From Nitzschia sp. DOCU1 (Eukaryota > Bacillariophyta > Bacillariophyceae > Bacillariales > Bacillariaceae), in the NCBI GenBank assembly GCA_951394045.1, contig OX595996.1:186001-250000 (forward strand): DNA of 64,000 nucleotides, written 5' to 3'. The number at the start of each line of letters is the position of its first letter. Position 1 is the first letter of the stretch. Positions 33,279 through 42,498 of this stretch are shown piece by piece. The notes beneath the pieces were generated by a model. It was not told where the DNA came from and did not search any database. It worked only from the letters and a program-made list of their open reading frames with translations. Both the position numbers and the translations under genes were made by a program.

Positions 33279-34862
33279 ATGAGCCAGCCTACTTCGTCTG
33301 TAACACGTCGCATTGTAGTGATAGGGATTGTTGCGTTCATTGCTGTTATTGGCAATGTGAACATCGTCAAAGAGGAGAAACGACATGAAGTTTCTACGGG
33401 CTCGTCGCCGTCGTCGTTTTCAACGCATGGAGCAGCAATTGACCAGAATGCATCCAAAGAGGCACTCAACGTTACATCTTCTGCTGTTGACAACGCCAAA
33501 ACCCAAGTAATAAAAATGATCCAGACGGTTCCTCCAGCAGTCGGTCAGAATAATGACGACATGGGCGAAGGAGATGTGCGCGTGCCACAAGAGAAGTCGG
33601 CGGGTGTCGGGGGCAACAATCAAGTTTCGAAAGCGGCCCAAGAAGAAAAGGCTGCTGACGGAACGAGGGAAAAGGATGTGCCCGTGGCCAAAAGGCTTGA
33701 GGAGCCCAGGCTTGCGGATGTCCATAGCCGTTTCCCCCGGTGTTTCCTAGATGTCAAGAGCGACAACACAGCAACGAATTTTTTGGCACAAGTGGATAAA
33801 AAGTATGTTCCGACTGATCGGCCACCTCCCTATGACCACGAATCCTGTTTTGTCATGAAAGCGCGCTACAATTGTGCTTACCCCGACGACAGTGAGGAAC
33901 CTCGGGCCCATCAATATAAGCTCCTATTCAAGGACAAGAAATTACCGGGGAGGGCAAAGGAAAGCTGGTGTGACCTGGAGGATTTCGTTGATTGTGTTGG
34001 AGGTCCGGCGGGGCTAGGCCGCATTTTGCAGCGGGAAACCAACAAGACGGACAAACCGTACCAGGTCTTCATTCAAGGAAACTCACAGCTTAGGCAAGTC
34101 TTCGAGTCTCTGATATGTCGTTACAGTGACCAAATTACGAAACTTGTGTTGTCAAAGGACGGCCTTGTAATGTCCACGAGTGAGATAGCCTTATTCAAAA
34201 AGATCAACAAGATTCCAGCGAACGGTTCTGTTGTTACGCTACAGACACTGGCCAGGCCAATTGTTGCCCAACCCGCCTCTATGGGTTCTGCAACTGGTAA
34301 CAGATCCATTAGTGTCACTCTCGAGGAGCTTCAAAACCTGGGTTGTCATGGTGGCGATTCTACGCAGATCCTACGCTATTATCGAGCAAATACGACTGCT
34401 CCTCGTTCTTGGGGGGGCTGTACCGACGACCTGGCCTCTGTGGAGTTTGGTCATTCGATTCGTTTCTACTACATTTTCAGACCTCACTACATGTCCGACG
34501 AGACCGTGCCATTTGCCTACCGTCAAATTGGATTGACCCAAAACCCGTTTAACGAGGCCGCATTTGAGTCGGTAGACGTGGTTGTGGTGAACGATAAGGG
34601 CATGAAAGATGTGAGAATCATCAAAGAAGGTGTAAGGCTCAAATGGGACAGCCTGGTTGATAGTTTGTATGCCAGCCAACAAAAGGATCTTGGAAGAAAA
34701 TTCGGGGCGGACAATCCATTTGTCTGGAATCCACCTGATAAGTTACATGCTTGCATGCCTGGTCTTACTGAAGATGAAGCCAACTTGCTCCTGTTTGGTT
34801 TGGCCGGTGGTGTGACTCCTGAAAATCGAATTCCTAACATTGAATCACTTGTGGATCGCTGA
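33279..34862 (+). CDS. PC-esterase/TBL-like type II membrane protein
   Basis: 527 residues. A single N-terminal TM (IVVIGIVAFIAVIGNVNIV, about 12-30) gives a type II Golgi-like topology, followed by a Ser/Lys/Glu-rich stem to about 150. The catalytic-like region has QGNSQLRQVFESLICRY, which resembles the GDS block of plant TBL/CAS1-type PC-esterases (G-D-S-L-x-R-x-x-x-E-S-L-x-C) with Asn in place of Asp. The end, PDKLHACMPGLTEDEANLLLFGL, resembles their C-terminal D-x-x-H block. These enzymes O-acetylate cell-wall or mucin-type glycans. The assignment is by motif only. Intronless; convergent with the sulfotransferase gene. Confidence 0.65.
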   Translation: MSQPTSSVTRRIVVIGIVAFIAVIGNVNIVKEEKRHEVSTGSSPSSFSTHGAAIDQNASKEALNVTSSAVDNAKTQVIKMIQTVPPAVGQNNDDMGEGDVRVPQEKSAGVGGNNQVSKAAQEEKAADGTREKDVPVAKRLEEPRLADVHSRFPRCFLDVKSDNTATNFLAQVDKKYVPTDRPPPYDHESCFVMKARYNCAYPDDSEEPRAHQYKLLFKDKKLPGRAKESWCDLEDFVDCVGGPAGLGRILQRETNKTDKPYQVFIQGNSQLRQVFESLICRYSDQITKLVLSKDGLVMSTSEIALFKKINKIPANGSVVTLQTLARPIVAQPASMGSATGNRSISVTLEELQNLGCHGGDSTQILRYYRANTTAPRSWGGCTDDLASVEFGHSIRFYYIFRPHYMSDETVPFAYRQIGLTQNPFNEAAFESVDVVVVNDKGMKDVRIIKEGVRLKWDSLVDSLYASQQKDLGRKFGADNPFVWNPPDKLHACMPGLTEDEANLLLFGLAGGVTPENRIPNIESLVDR

Positions 34863-35221
34863 TTGGCGACTCTCTGTGGTCGATTCTGACTATTGGTTCA
34901 ATGGAGATTTTCGGGTCGTTCATTAGAATCGGGAATCTTCGCAGCCACCTGACTCTCTCTTGAACTCGCTCAATGAAACTGACGAAGGGTACAGGCACAA
35001 AGCTTGATTTCGTCGACTCTGTAGCTGTGTAGGCTCTATCTAATGCTGATGATTCTCCATAACGGATGAAAGATCAAATCAGTCGGAAGACTCGGCTGGC
35101 TGTCCTACCGAAGGTCGTCGTTCTCGTTCCAGCGATATGACGAGATCGTCCCTCTCGATCGTCAACAAGGCACCTTATCCCTCCCAGACAGACAGCATAT
35201 CTTCGAGCCATTCACTCCGTT
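34863..35221. other. Convergent 3' spacer, no gene seen
   Basis: Between stops of the PC-esterase-like and sulfotransferase genes. Nothing recognised. Confidence 0.5.
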
Positions 35222-36397
35222 CTATAGTTCTAAGACAGATTTCGAGTTCCTTTCGAGATTCAAAGCTTTCTCGGTAGCATTCTTCTTGTTGGCTACTCTC
35301 CAACACCATTGGGGCGCGTCAAAGATGGTCGACAAGACTCCTCTAGTCTCGACGCTATCGTAAAGATCCAATTCAATCAACGTGTGCGACGAATGGTGCC
35401 TGACAAACTCGCGAACATGATGAACATGGCCGCACCACCAATCTTTCAAGTCTAGAAGTGTCAGTGGCTTCCCATCATGATGCCGAAGTCCAGGCAATCG
35501 ACAATGCGCCCATCGTCCCACCAAATTTCTATCCCATCCCATTGCACTTTGGATCCAACTCTCGACAGGACGATGTACGAGAATGAATGGAGCATTGGGA
35601 TACTCTTGATGAATTTCGTCCAAGAGCTGGATTTGAGGATACGCACAGCCATTACAATGATACTTTTGTTTTTCGGAGTAAGTTATCGATTCGGGCCAAT
35701 TGCAGTCCAATTGCATGTGGGCCGCGGCATTCTTCAATGTCGTGCAGGAACCAATGGGCGGTTGACCCATGATTGCCGCCTCAAGCATGCACTTGGCCAC
35801 TTGATCGTGAGTGGATTTGCGTAATCCTTGTAAAGGCTTCATTTTGGAGCAGTTGAAGAACGTGGCCAGGGAGGTGCTTCCAACCTTGGGCATGCCGACG
35901 TTGATGACGGGGTAGGTAATCTTAAGTTGTTTCTTCCGGACTTGATTGGCTATGTTTCTCGTTTGAAGTTTATCAGGCTTGAAGCAGGACGAGTCATTGA
36001 GCTTGTTGCGTAGTACATCCTCGAGCAGCCGCAGGCTCAATGCTTGTGAGCTATTGAATTGGAAGGACTCCGGTAATTTGAGCACGTGTTCAGAATGATC
36101 CCAGTATTGATAAGTCGTCGGTCCGATGTTCACTTCTTCTTGCCCCCGAGTGGAAAGATTAGCTTGATTTGTAGAAGCAGGCAGCGGGCTTGTGGTTACT
36201 GAACCAGCAAAGGCAGTTATCATTTCCTCCTTGGGCACTGATGCTGACATATTCGGCGCCACTGCCATTCTTGCGGAAACGAACGTCAGACTGCTGCTCT
36301 GGTCAAAGGGAAAATGTGATGTTAAGGCGCCGAAACGACACAAGGAGGCTCCCACGAGTACCCCCGCTACAAAGGCGATCTTTCGACCTCCTGACAT
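35222..36397 (-). CDS. Sulfotransferase-like type II membrane protein
   Basis: 391 residues. An N-terminal hydrophobic anchor (IAFVAGVLVGASLCRFGAL) is followed by a stem. INVGMPKVGSTSLATFF is the PAPS 5'-phosphosulfate-binding loop, and FILVHRPVESWIQSAMGW supplies the 3'-phosphate-binding Arg/Ser strand, as in Golgi sulfotransferases. Cys-rich middle (CNGCAYPQ; CTTLKNAAAHMQLDC). Likely transfers sulfate to a glycan in the Golgi, which fits the neighbouring putative glycan O-acyltransferase-like gene. Acceptor unknown. A truncated copy lies at 32540-32845. Confidence 0.8.
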   Translation of the reverse strand: MSGGRKIAFVAGVLVGASLCRFGALTSHFPFDQSSSLTFVSARMAVAPNMSASVPKEEMITAFAGSVTTSPLPASTNQANLSTRGQEEVNIGPTTYQYWDHSEHVLKLPESFQFNSSQALSLRLLEDVLRNKLNDSSCFKPDKLQTRNIANQVRKKQLKITYPVINVGMPKVGSTSLATFFNCSKMKPLQGLRKSTHDQVAKCMLEAAIMGQPPIGSCTTLKNAAAHMQLDCNWPESITYSEKQKYHCNGCAYPQIQLLDEIHQEYPNAPFILVHRPVESWIQSAMGWDRNLVGRWAHCRLPGLRHHDGKPLTLLDLKDWWCGHVHHVREFVRHHSSHTLIELDLYDSVETRGVLSTIFDAPQWCWRVANKKNATEKALNLERNSKSVLEL

Positions 36398-37227
36398 CTT
36401 GAATAAGCATGCAACGATAATGTTGCTTTTGTGAATGTAAAAGGATGCGATGCCGCTATTATGTTTGCACTGACCATGCTATTGCTTGGAAAGGGAATCC
36501 CCGTAAGGACTGATGGCGAGGCTTTTTCGGCGGGCAATTTTCGATTTTCAGCGGAACTTTGGATGGAAGGAAGGAATCGAATCGAATGTTTGTCCTTTCC
36601 TTTTTTCGGTGACGACAGAAAAAATGGCTTTAATACTGTATGTATGCATAGTATGTAGTGCTTACCTATCTACCCAGGTTATTCGTTGCTTGCCACTCAC
36701 TCGTTTCCAGCTGAAGTAGTAACCCCTACTTACCATGGCTACCTAGCTAGCAATGTCGACCAAGACTAAGATAACAGGGTGTCGTTACCGTCGGCATCTC
36801 GCCTCCCATCGCTCAATTCCCATCTCATGCGTCCGATTACATCCGGGAGATTCGAACAATGATATGTTGTTCATCGAAGGTTCGATCATCTCGATGTCTA
36901 TTTACACTGCTCTTTAGTTAATACCTTTCGAACATCTGAACCACTACTCTATACAGCAAAGACAAGTCTTCTTTGAAAGAGCAGTTGAGTGCGAAAAGCG
37001 GATTCCTTTTAGTAGCTACGGTATTACCAGCTTTCTAGTAGCTAGAGCGACGAGAAATGATGTGGGCTGAAGACTTATGGCTGCCTTCCCTTCTTGGTCG
37101 TTTCGCAACCTAGCGATCGCCGTGAAGTAAGGGGACCAACGGTCAACGACGGAAAAGAATATACCGGCGAATCAGTCTGTTCTTGGTACTCGCAGGTAGT
37201 AGACCACCACTCCTCCATTATCCGCTA
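36398..37227. other. Intergenic, no gene seen
   Basis: 830 bp. Overlapping ORFs at 36431-36719 are in two frames and carry no motif. Some CTAG-rich patches near 36740 and 37010-37050. Confidence 0.5.
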
Positions 37228-38072
37228 CTATTTTTGACTCAAGCATAACCCAAGCGCTTCATTGAACTGTTGGGAACTGTCCAAAATCCGAAACGCTCTC
37301 AAATATTTGATTTGTTCGTCGCGACTCGGCATTTTCCATTGCCGGTTCACCATGTTTACGATTCGAGACGCGTCTTTTGGCTCTATCGTTTCGTGGGACG
37401 ATCGCTGCTGGCATCGTTGAATGCACAAGGAAATGGGAACCTGTAGGACCAAAAAATCCACGGGATATTTGTATTCGGCAGCCAATTGATACCAAACCTG
37501 CCGCTGGGACGCGTCAAAGTTGCATCGGTCCACAATCACGCAAAGTCCTTTCGACATGGCTTGCTTGGCATTCGCAACACACTTTTTCCGAGTGCCCATT
37601 TCGTCCTGATTGACTCGAGCAAACTATACATTTGGAAAGGACGAAGTATATGGCAGCGACGAAAGAGCGTCAGAATGTTGCGACTTCTGCTACCTAATTT
37701 ACCCGAAATGGTCATTCTCACCTTGTAGGGCATGGCTTCCACCAGCATTCGGGCAAAAGTTGACTTACCACAACCAGGCAAGCCAGCTAGCAATAGCATG
37801 AAAGGCTCAAACTGACAGTTGGAATCATCCTGAGGGATCGGCTCAACTACTGGTGGATTCTCAGACCATTTGTCGTTGCGGGGTCGTCGCCGCCCATTTT
37901 GTAGCTGAGAACGGCCTTGCGAGTTGTCCGGCACGGTCGTCCAGCCCGCCTCATCCTCCTGTGCCCTATCTGACATTCTCTGTGATAACGTATGGGGACT
38001 TTTGCCTTGGATCGGAAATCCGTAACCTTGTGATGCCAGAAACAACAACAAAAGTATGACCCAAGATGGCAT
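37228..38072 (-). CDS. Polynucleotide-kinase-like P-loop protein
   Basis: Two exons: 38072-37722 and 37623-37228. The intron is 37721-37624 (GTGAGA...TATAG, phase 0). About 248 residues. Walker A is LLLAGLPGCGKSTFARML, followed in exon 2 by NQDEMGTRKKC, the lid helix, and VIVDRCNFDASQRQVW, a segment typical of the 5'-kinase domain found in PNKP and in plant aprataxin-like proteins. No HIT or phosphatase domain is present. The first 20 residues are hydrophobic (WVILLLLFLASQGYGFP); starting at the internal MSDRAQEDE would give a soluble protein, and I cannot decide. Function inferred as nucleic-acid or nucleotide 5'-phosphorylation. Confidence 0.75.
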
Positions 38073-38728
38073 CGTCGTCGAATTTGAGAAAATGAAAAGT
38101 TCCAGACGTAACCTCGCCGCGAAAGCACATCACTAAGGGGTTCTTGGCGGCAATCCCCAGACGTGCGTCCTCTCCGCGAGTCCCGCGAGACATCGGCCAA
38201 ACGGAGTGAGCGAATAATCATTCTGCGATCAGCCCGATGAGTCGGAATCTTGGTCGGGGCGGGAAGTCTATCATGACTCGAAAACGCCCCGTCTATCCAG
38301 ACCACTCCAAGACCAAGATAATACTCAGAGGTCTTATAAGGAGTACCACATCATCACTGATTCCCCTACTAGCATAGATCGAAGCCATTGCGTCCCGATC
38401 GGACCAGTTGTGTACTAGTAAGTCGGTTAACATTAAGTCGAATTCTTCTTACACACAGAGACTCCACTTGAGTCTATGCCTCGGCCCCCGGATGCATCTG
38501 AATCGAGCATTATGAAGATAGGCTGTGGAATACCGAGGACTTCCCCCACCACTTCATTGCTTGCAGCCGAAGTAGAACGAAGAGGAGTCACAGCAGCCAG
38601 TGCACGATGGTCGTACGTTCCATAAAAAGACACAGTGGCCTCGGACCTAGGATACACAGTAGGTCGCATGTATGCTCTATCTTTCTAATGCTGCCTTCAA
38701 AGCCAAAATAAGCTTTTCTGAATTTCTT
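38073..38728. other. Intergenic with a weak 78-codon ORF
   Basis: A minus-strand ORF at 38669-38433 has moderately protein-like composition but no motif. It could be a small gene or a lost exon of the membrane protein upstream (38729-39928). No supporting donor was found. Confidence 0.3.
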
Positions 38729-39928
38729 CTACATGCCACGAAGCTCTCGTTGTCGCCGTCTTTGTCCCGCGCCTTCGTTCTTTGGTCCATAAGGCCTTCC
38801 GGAGCTAGTACCAGTAGGATTTGTGGTTGTGCGTTGATCAGGCTCAATCGTTGCTGATGCATCATTTGTGGGGGGCGAATTTGTATTAAGGTATTGGGTA
38901 GGTTCAAGCGTCGTCGATACATCATTTGTGGACGGAGAAAGAGTAGCAGGCGCATTGATCGGGATTGATATGGTGGTCGGAGGGAAACCGGTTGGATGTG
39001 CTGTCGGCGTTTCGAGTCCGAGAAGATCTTCTGTCCCATTGACCAACGTAGCGGTTGGGCTCATGGTTGGAGTCGGTGTAGAAAATGACGAGGTAGCCCC
39101 AGTTACCATAGCGGGTTCCTTGGAATCTTTGCTACCAGTAGTGACGAGGATCAGTGCTGCAGCCCCTGCCAAAACTACCAGAGTTATCATAACACAGCAA
39201 AGGTGCAGGAACGAAACTTTCTTCGTCTTTCCCAAGGAAAATAGGGATTCATGTATCCCTCTGTCTGTCTTGACGTCTAGCGGAACGGCCTGATCTCCTC
39301 GCGATTCCTGCTGTGACAACGGGGTTTGCGTTGAGTCGACCGAAACGCCCGACTTGTTCTGGTTTTTCTGGTAAAGACTGTCCGTTAGCTGCAAACCAGC
39401 TGGTGGAGCCTCGATTAGAATTTCTTCCATTAAACCCTCCTCGTTGTCTGAGACGCATTCGACAACCTCGTCTCGCCCAATAGTTGCCCCTTGCTGCTCA
39501 ACATCGTCCATGGTGAAATTTGACTCCTCGACGTTGCAACTGTGTGGCGGATTCACGGTAACCTGCTTAGCCAGCACCGCTCCGTTAGGTTGTACCACGG
39601 GCGAAGGCTCTTTCAAAAGAAATTTTTTCCACGGGGGCAAGAACACCGTATCGAGTTCCGCCCGAAGTTCACTTTCTCCGTGTTCCCCATAGTCGCTACT
39701 ACTCTCACTGTCGTCATACTGTATTGGCCTCTCCTTAGTACGTGACGCCTCTTGATTCAACGACAAGATAATCCCATCCAACTGTTGATAAGTCTTCTGG
39801 AGTGCATTATACGTCTGCGCTTCGCTTTCAGTCGAAGGGAATAACCCTGTTGATACACTGTCGAAATCGCTCGCGGCGTCAACATCTTTCATTGCTGGGT
39901 CTACCGACACGTTTGGTGTTCGTTCCAT
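38729..39928 (-). CDS. Single-pass membrane protein with Thr/Pro-rich mucin-like ectodomain
   Basis: 399 residues. The acidic cytosolic N-half is followed by one TM (LHLCCVMITLVVLAGAAALILV, about 243-264) and an ectodomain made of Thr/Pro/Ser repeats (TPTPTMSPTAT, HPTGFPPTT, SPPTNDASATIEP) with Asn glycosylation sites. Imperfect repeats of the type (S/P)PTND-S/A-T-x-EP occur near the end. The last 15 residues are Arg-rich. The architecture resembles the juxtamembrane part of diatom LRR membrane proteins such as the neighbour at 42499-44624, but no LRRs follow. It may be a cell-surface or frustule-associated protein; function unknown. Confidence 0.65.
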   Translation of the reverse strand: MERTPNVSVDPAMKDVDAASDFDSVSTGLFPSTESEAQTYNALQKTYQQLDGIILSLNQEASRTKERPIQYDDSESSSDYGEHGESELRAELDTVFLPPWKKFLLKEPSPVVQPNGAVLAKQVTVNPPHSCNVEESNFTMDDVEQQGATIGRDEVVECVSDNEEGLMEEILIEAPPAGLQLTDSLYQKNQNKSGVSVDSTQTPLSQQESRGDQAVPLDVKTDRGIHESLFSLGKTKKVSFLHLCCVMITLVVLAGAAALILVTTGSKDSKEPAMVTGATSSFSTPTPTMSPTATLVNGTEDLLGLETPTAHPTGFPPTTISIPINAPATLSPSTNDVSTTLEPTQYLNTNSPPTNDASATIEPDQRTTTNPTGTSSGRPYGPKNEGAGQRRRQRELRGM

Positions 39929-40531
39929 ATTGACGGCTTCAACGTTCGTTTCGATTCCTCCTTTCTACTCGAGCCGTAAAAGAATAAGTCGCTTGTCATC
40001 TCTGTTCGTGGTGAAGAGCATCACTGACAACTTGGCGAGGGAGTCGTGTGAGATAGCGCCATCGTTTCGACTATTTCTGTTTTCGTTTTGTGGCGTGGGA
40101 TGACTCGGTTGGCCGAAATTTGGCTGGCGACCGATCCTTTATTGAAGAATCTACAACCTCGAATATTGACATATTCCAGCCTGCGCGACCGCGCATGTGT
40201 ATCACCTGTGCCATCGATATTGGGTCATTTCCCGCCAAAAGTACTGAGATCCACGAGCCGGCATGTATCAAGTTTCTCCGATGGTTCGCCAAAAAAGAAC
40301 GCTCCGGGGACTTCAACGGATGGTGCAGGCATATCCAAAGAAAAAATGCGGCGAGCGGGGCCGTTCAATGGAGGCCATGACTCGTGCTCACACAGTCGAA
40401 TTGTTGCAGGCGGGAAAAAGCTGCTACTTCCTCCATCACAATATCTCAACAAACCCGCATTTCGGATTGCAACATTCATTGCCTACTTCCTGTTTCCAGT
40501 TGTATCGTACATCAAGTCTTCCTAGAGCACC
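39929..40531. other. Divergent intergenic region
   Basis: Between divergent starts at 39928 and 40532. Overlapping ORFs in three frames (40071-40525) are not convincing. Confidence 0.45.
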
Positions 40532-41098
40532 ATGTCTGAACCAGCTACTACGCCATACACAGCTCAAGAGGAGGGAGCCGAAAATGTTCCAGCTACTACG
40601 CCATACACAGCTCAAGTGGAGGGAGCCGAAAATGTGTCGGAAGGTGAAGGCGAATACTTTGATGAAGAAACGATGGCACGTCAAGGACACCTCTGCTTTG
40701 GCTGTCTCTTCGACATGCGCATCGGCACAGTAATGGCCAACAGCATGAACGTTGTTTTGAAGATAATTATCATCGCATTTGATATCTCCTGGGGTCAATT
40801 GTATCCAGTCATCACTTCCTACTGTTCTCTCTTGCTCTCATTGGTGGGCATTTTTGGAGCACTTTACTTTGAAACTCTCCCAGTCTGGCTTTGTTCGCTT
40901 GGGTTCACGGCTGTTGCCCTTGTCCACCTCATCGGAGGAGCCGAATGGTTCGCTTTCTTCTTTGATACTTTCTTGGTGTACCCAACGTTGATTCTAGCAC
41001 TCCAGCTGCAGAGAGGGATGATGACCAAAGAGAACTATACTCGCCGGGAAGAGTACCTCGACCCAAGGCTCCGTCCAGTCGTCGATTTCTGTGTCTAG
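40532..41098 (+). CDS. Four-TM membrane protein, tandem paralogue 1
   Basis: 188 residues. The N-terminus contains a direct repeat of 16 residues (ATTPYTAQxEGAENV twice; DNA period 48 bp at about 40542-40637). Then CLFDMRIGTVMANSMNV leads into four hydrophobic segments (about 72-88, 95-110, 113-133, 137-160), and the tail has EEYLDPRL. It aligns throughout the membrane region with 41846-42403. No transporter or channel signature recognised. Confidence 0.7.
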   Translation: MSEPATTPYTAQEEGAENVPATTPYTAQVEGAENVSEGEGEYFDEETMARQGHLCFGCLFDMRIGTVMANSMNVVLKIIIIAFDISWGQLYPVITSYCSLLLSLVGIFGALYFETLPVWLCSLGFTAVALVHLIGGAEWFAFFFDTFLVYPTLILALQLQRGMMTKENYTRREEYLDPRLRPVVDFCV

Positions 41099-41845
41099 AG
41101 TTGCATTTTGTGACGAAAGTATTTTCGCCAATTGCTTTCACAAGCTAATTACAGGCGGGTCTTTGCAGGTGGCCGCCTGCAAGGACGACTACTTTTGCCT
41201 CTGCTGTCCCTGTGATACCACTTCATATATTAGCTAGAGTACTGTTCTCGATATAAATTTATTTTCACCAAGCTAGTGCTAAGCAAAGGGATCGTATGGC
41301 CAGCAGTCTACTCGGTCGGCTTATCTGGCGAAACTTGCATCCGATGGCGCTTAGCTCAAGCATTATCTTCTTTCCCCCTATGGGCCCTATGGAGTAGTAA
41401 TTAGTCCAATTCCTCAGAAGAGGTTTGCCCTATCCTAATGCCGATTTTTTCCTCGGTGCTGTGTAAACCTGCGGAGCTAAAAGGGCTCACGTCTCAATGA
41501 CTTTGATGGCAGGTAAGAGCACCGTCCGTGTACCTGGTATCACCAAATATGTGACTATGTTGAAAAATGGGAATGCGAGACACGTGCGATCGGATGGTTA
41601 CATAGTGGTACCGGTAGATAAAAACCGTACGTCATAAATAATCGTTGGCGGCGGCATAACGTTCGGCATATTTCCATCAGGCCCAACTCCGCGACATCCC
41701 GGTGCGCCTTCCATATGGGTAGAAGAAGCGTTGAGATCTTGGGAAAGGCAAAATAGATGGCCCTTGGTTGTCGGCACAATTTGTTTGCACCGCCCCAAGT
41801 CTTGATACCGGTAGTTTGGTTGCAGCACTACAACAATCCAAAACT
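41099..41845. other. Spacer between tandem paralogues
   Basis: No gene. Contains the promoter of the second paralogue; minus-strand ORFs at 41555-41913 overlap each other in three frames and are rejected. Confidence 0.45.
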
Positions 41846-42403
41846 ATGAAATGGTTTGGTAGAAAGAAGAATCCTGCCGCGGCAGAAGACGACGATGTAG
41901 TCGTAGTGTCCAAAGAGACTCCTTATAGCGCGGATCATGACACTCAAGGAGACACTCAAGGAGGTCGACAATCGCACCTATGTTTCTCCCGCATCTGCGA
42001 TATGCGAATCGGTACACTTGCTGCCAACACTCTCAATATCATCTTGAGAATAGTACTCCTTTGTTTGGAGGTTGCCTGGGGAAAGACGTACCCCATCTCC
42101 ACCGACTACTGCGCGATCATTCTTTCTGCAGTTGCCATCTTTGGTGCTCTGAACTACGAGCATCTTCCGGTCGGATTGGCCGCCCTCGGTCTCGCCTGTA
42201 TCGCCATCATACATGTTTTATGGGGAGCCGCATGGTATGGAATAATCTACGATATTCTTGTGCTATACCCCACCTCAGTCCTGACTGTTGAGATCTACAA
42301 GGGCATTATCACAGAAGATACATACAAGCGAGAAGAATACCTTCAACCGGAAATCCGTGAGCAATGGGAAATCGTTGTGGAAAAAAATCCTGGAAACGTT
42401 TAG
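41846..42403 (+). CDS. Four-TM membrane protein, tandem paralogue 2
   Basis: 185 residues from ATG 41846, chosen because the upstream extension to 41768 is not matched in paralogue 1. ICDMRIGTLAANTLNI, four TM segments and REEYLQPEIR match paralogue 1 (CLFDMRIGTVMANSMNV, REEYLDPRLR). The N-terminus is unrelated: basic, then an Asp/Val stretch. Function unknown. Confidence 0.7.
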   Translation: MKWFGRKKNPAAAEDDDVVVVSKETPYSADHDTQGDTQGGRQSHLCFSRICDMRIGTLAANTLNIILRIVLLCLEVAWGKTYPISTDYCAIILSAVAIFGALNYEHLPVGLAALGLACIAIIHVLWGAAWYGIIYDILVLYPTSVLTVEIYKGIITEDTYKREEYLQPEIREQWEIVVEKNPGNV

Positions 42404-42498
42404 AAAACCTTAATTGGGCAATCGCCAGTGCTATTCCATGTTTAAAATTTAGAGACGAAAACTTCTCACGGTATCTGTATCGATAAAATAAAAGTCTA

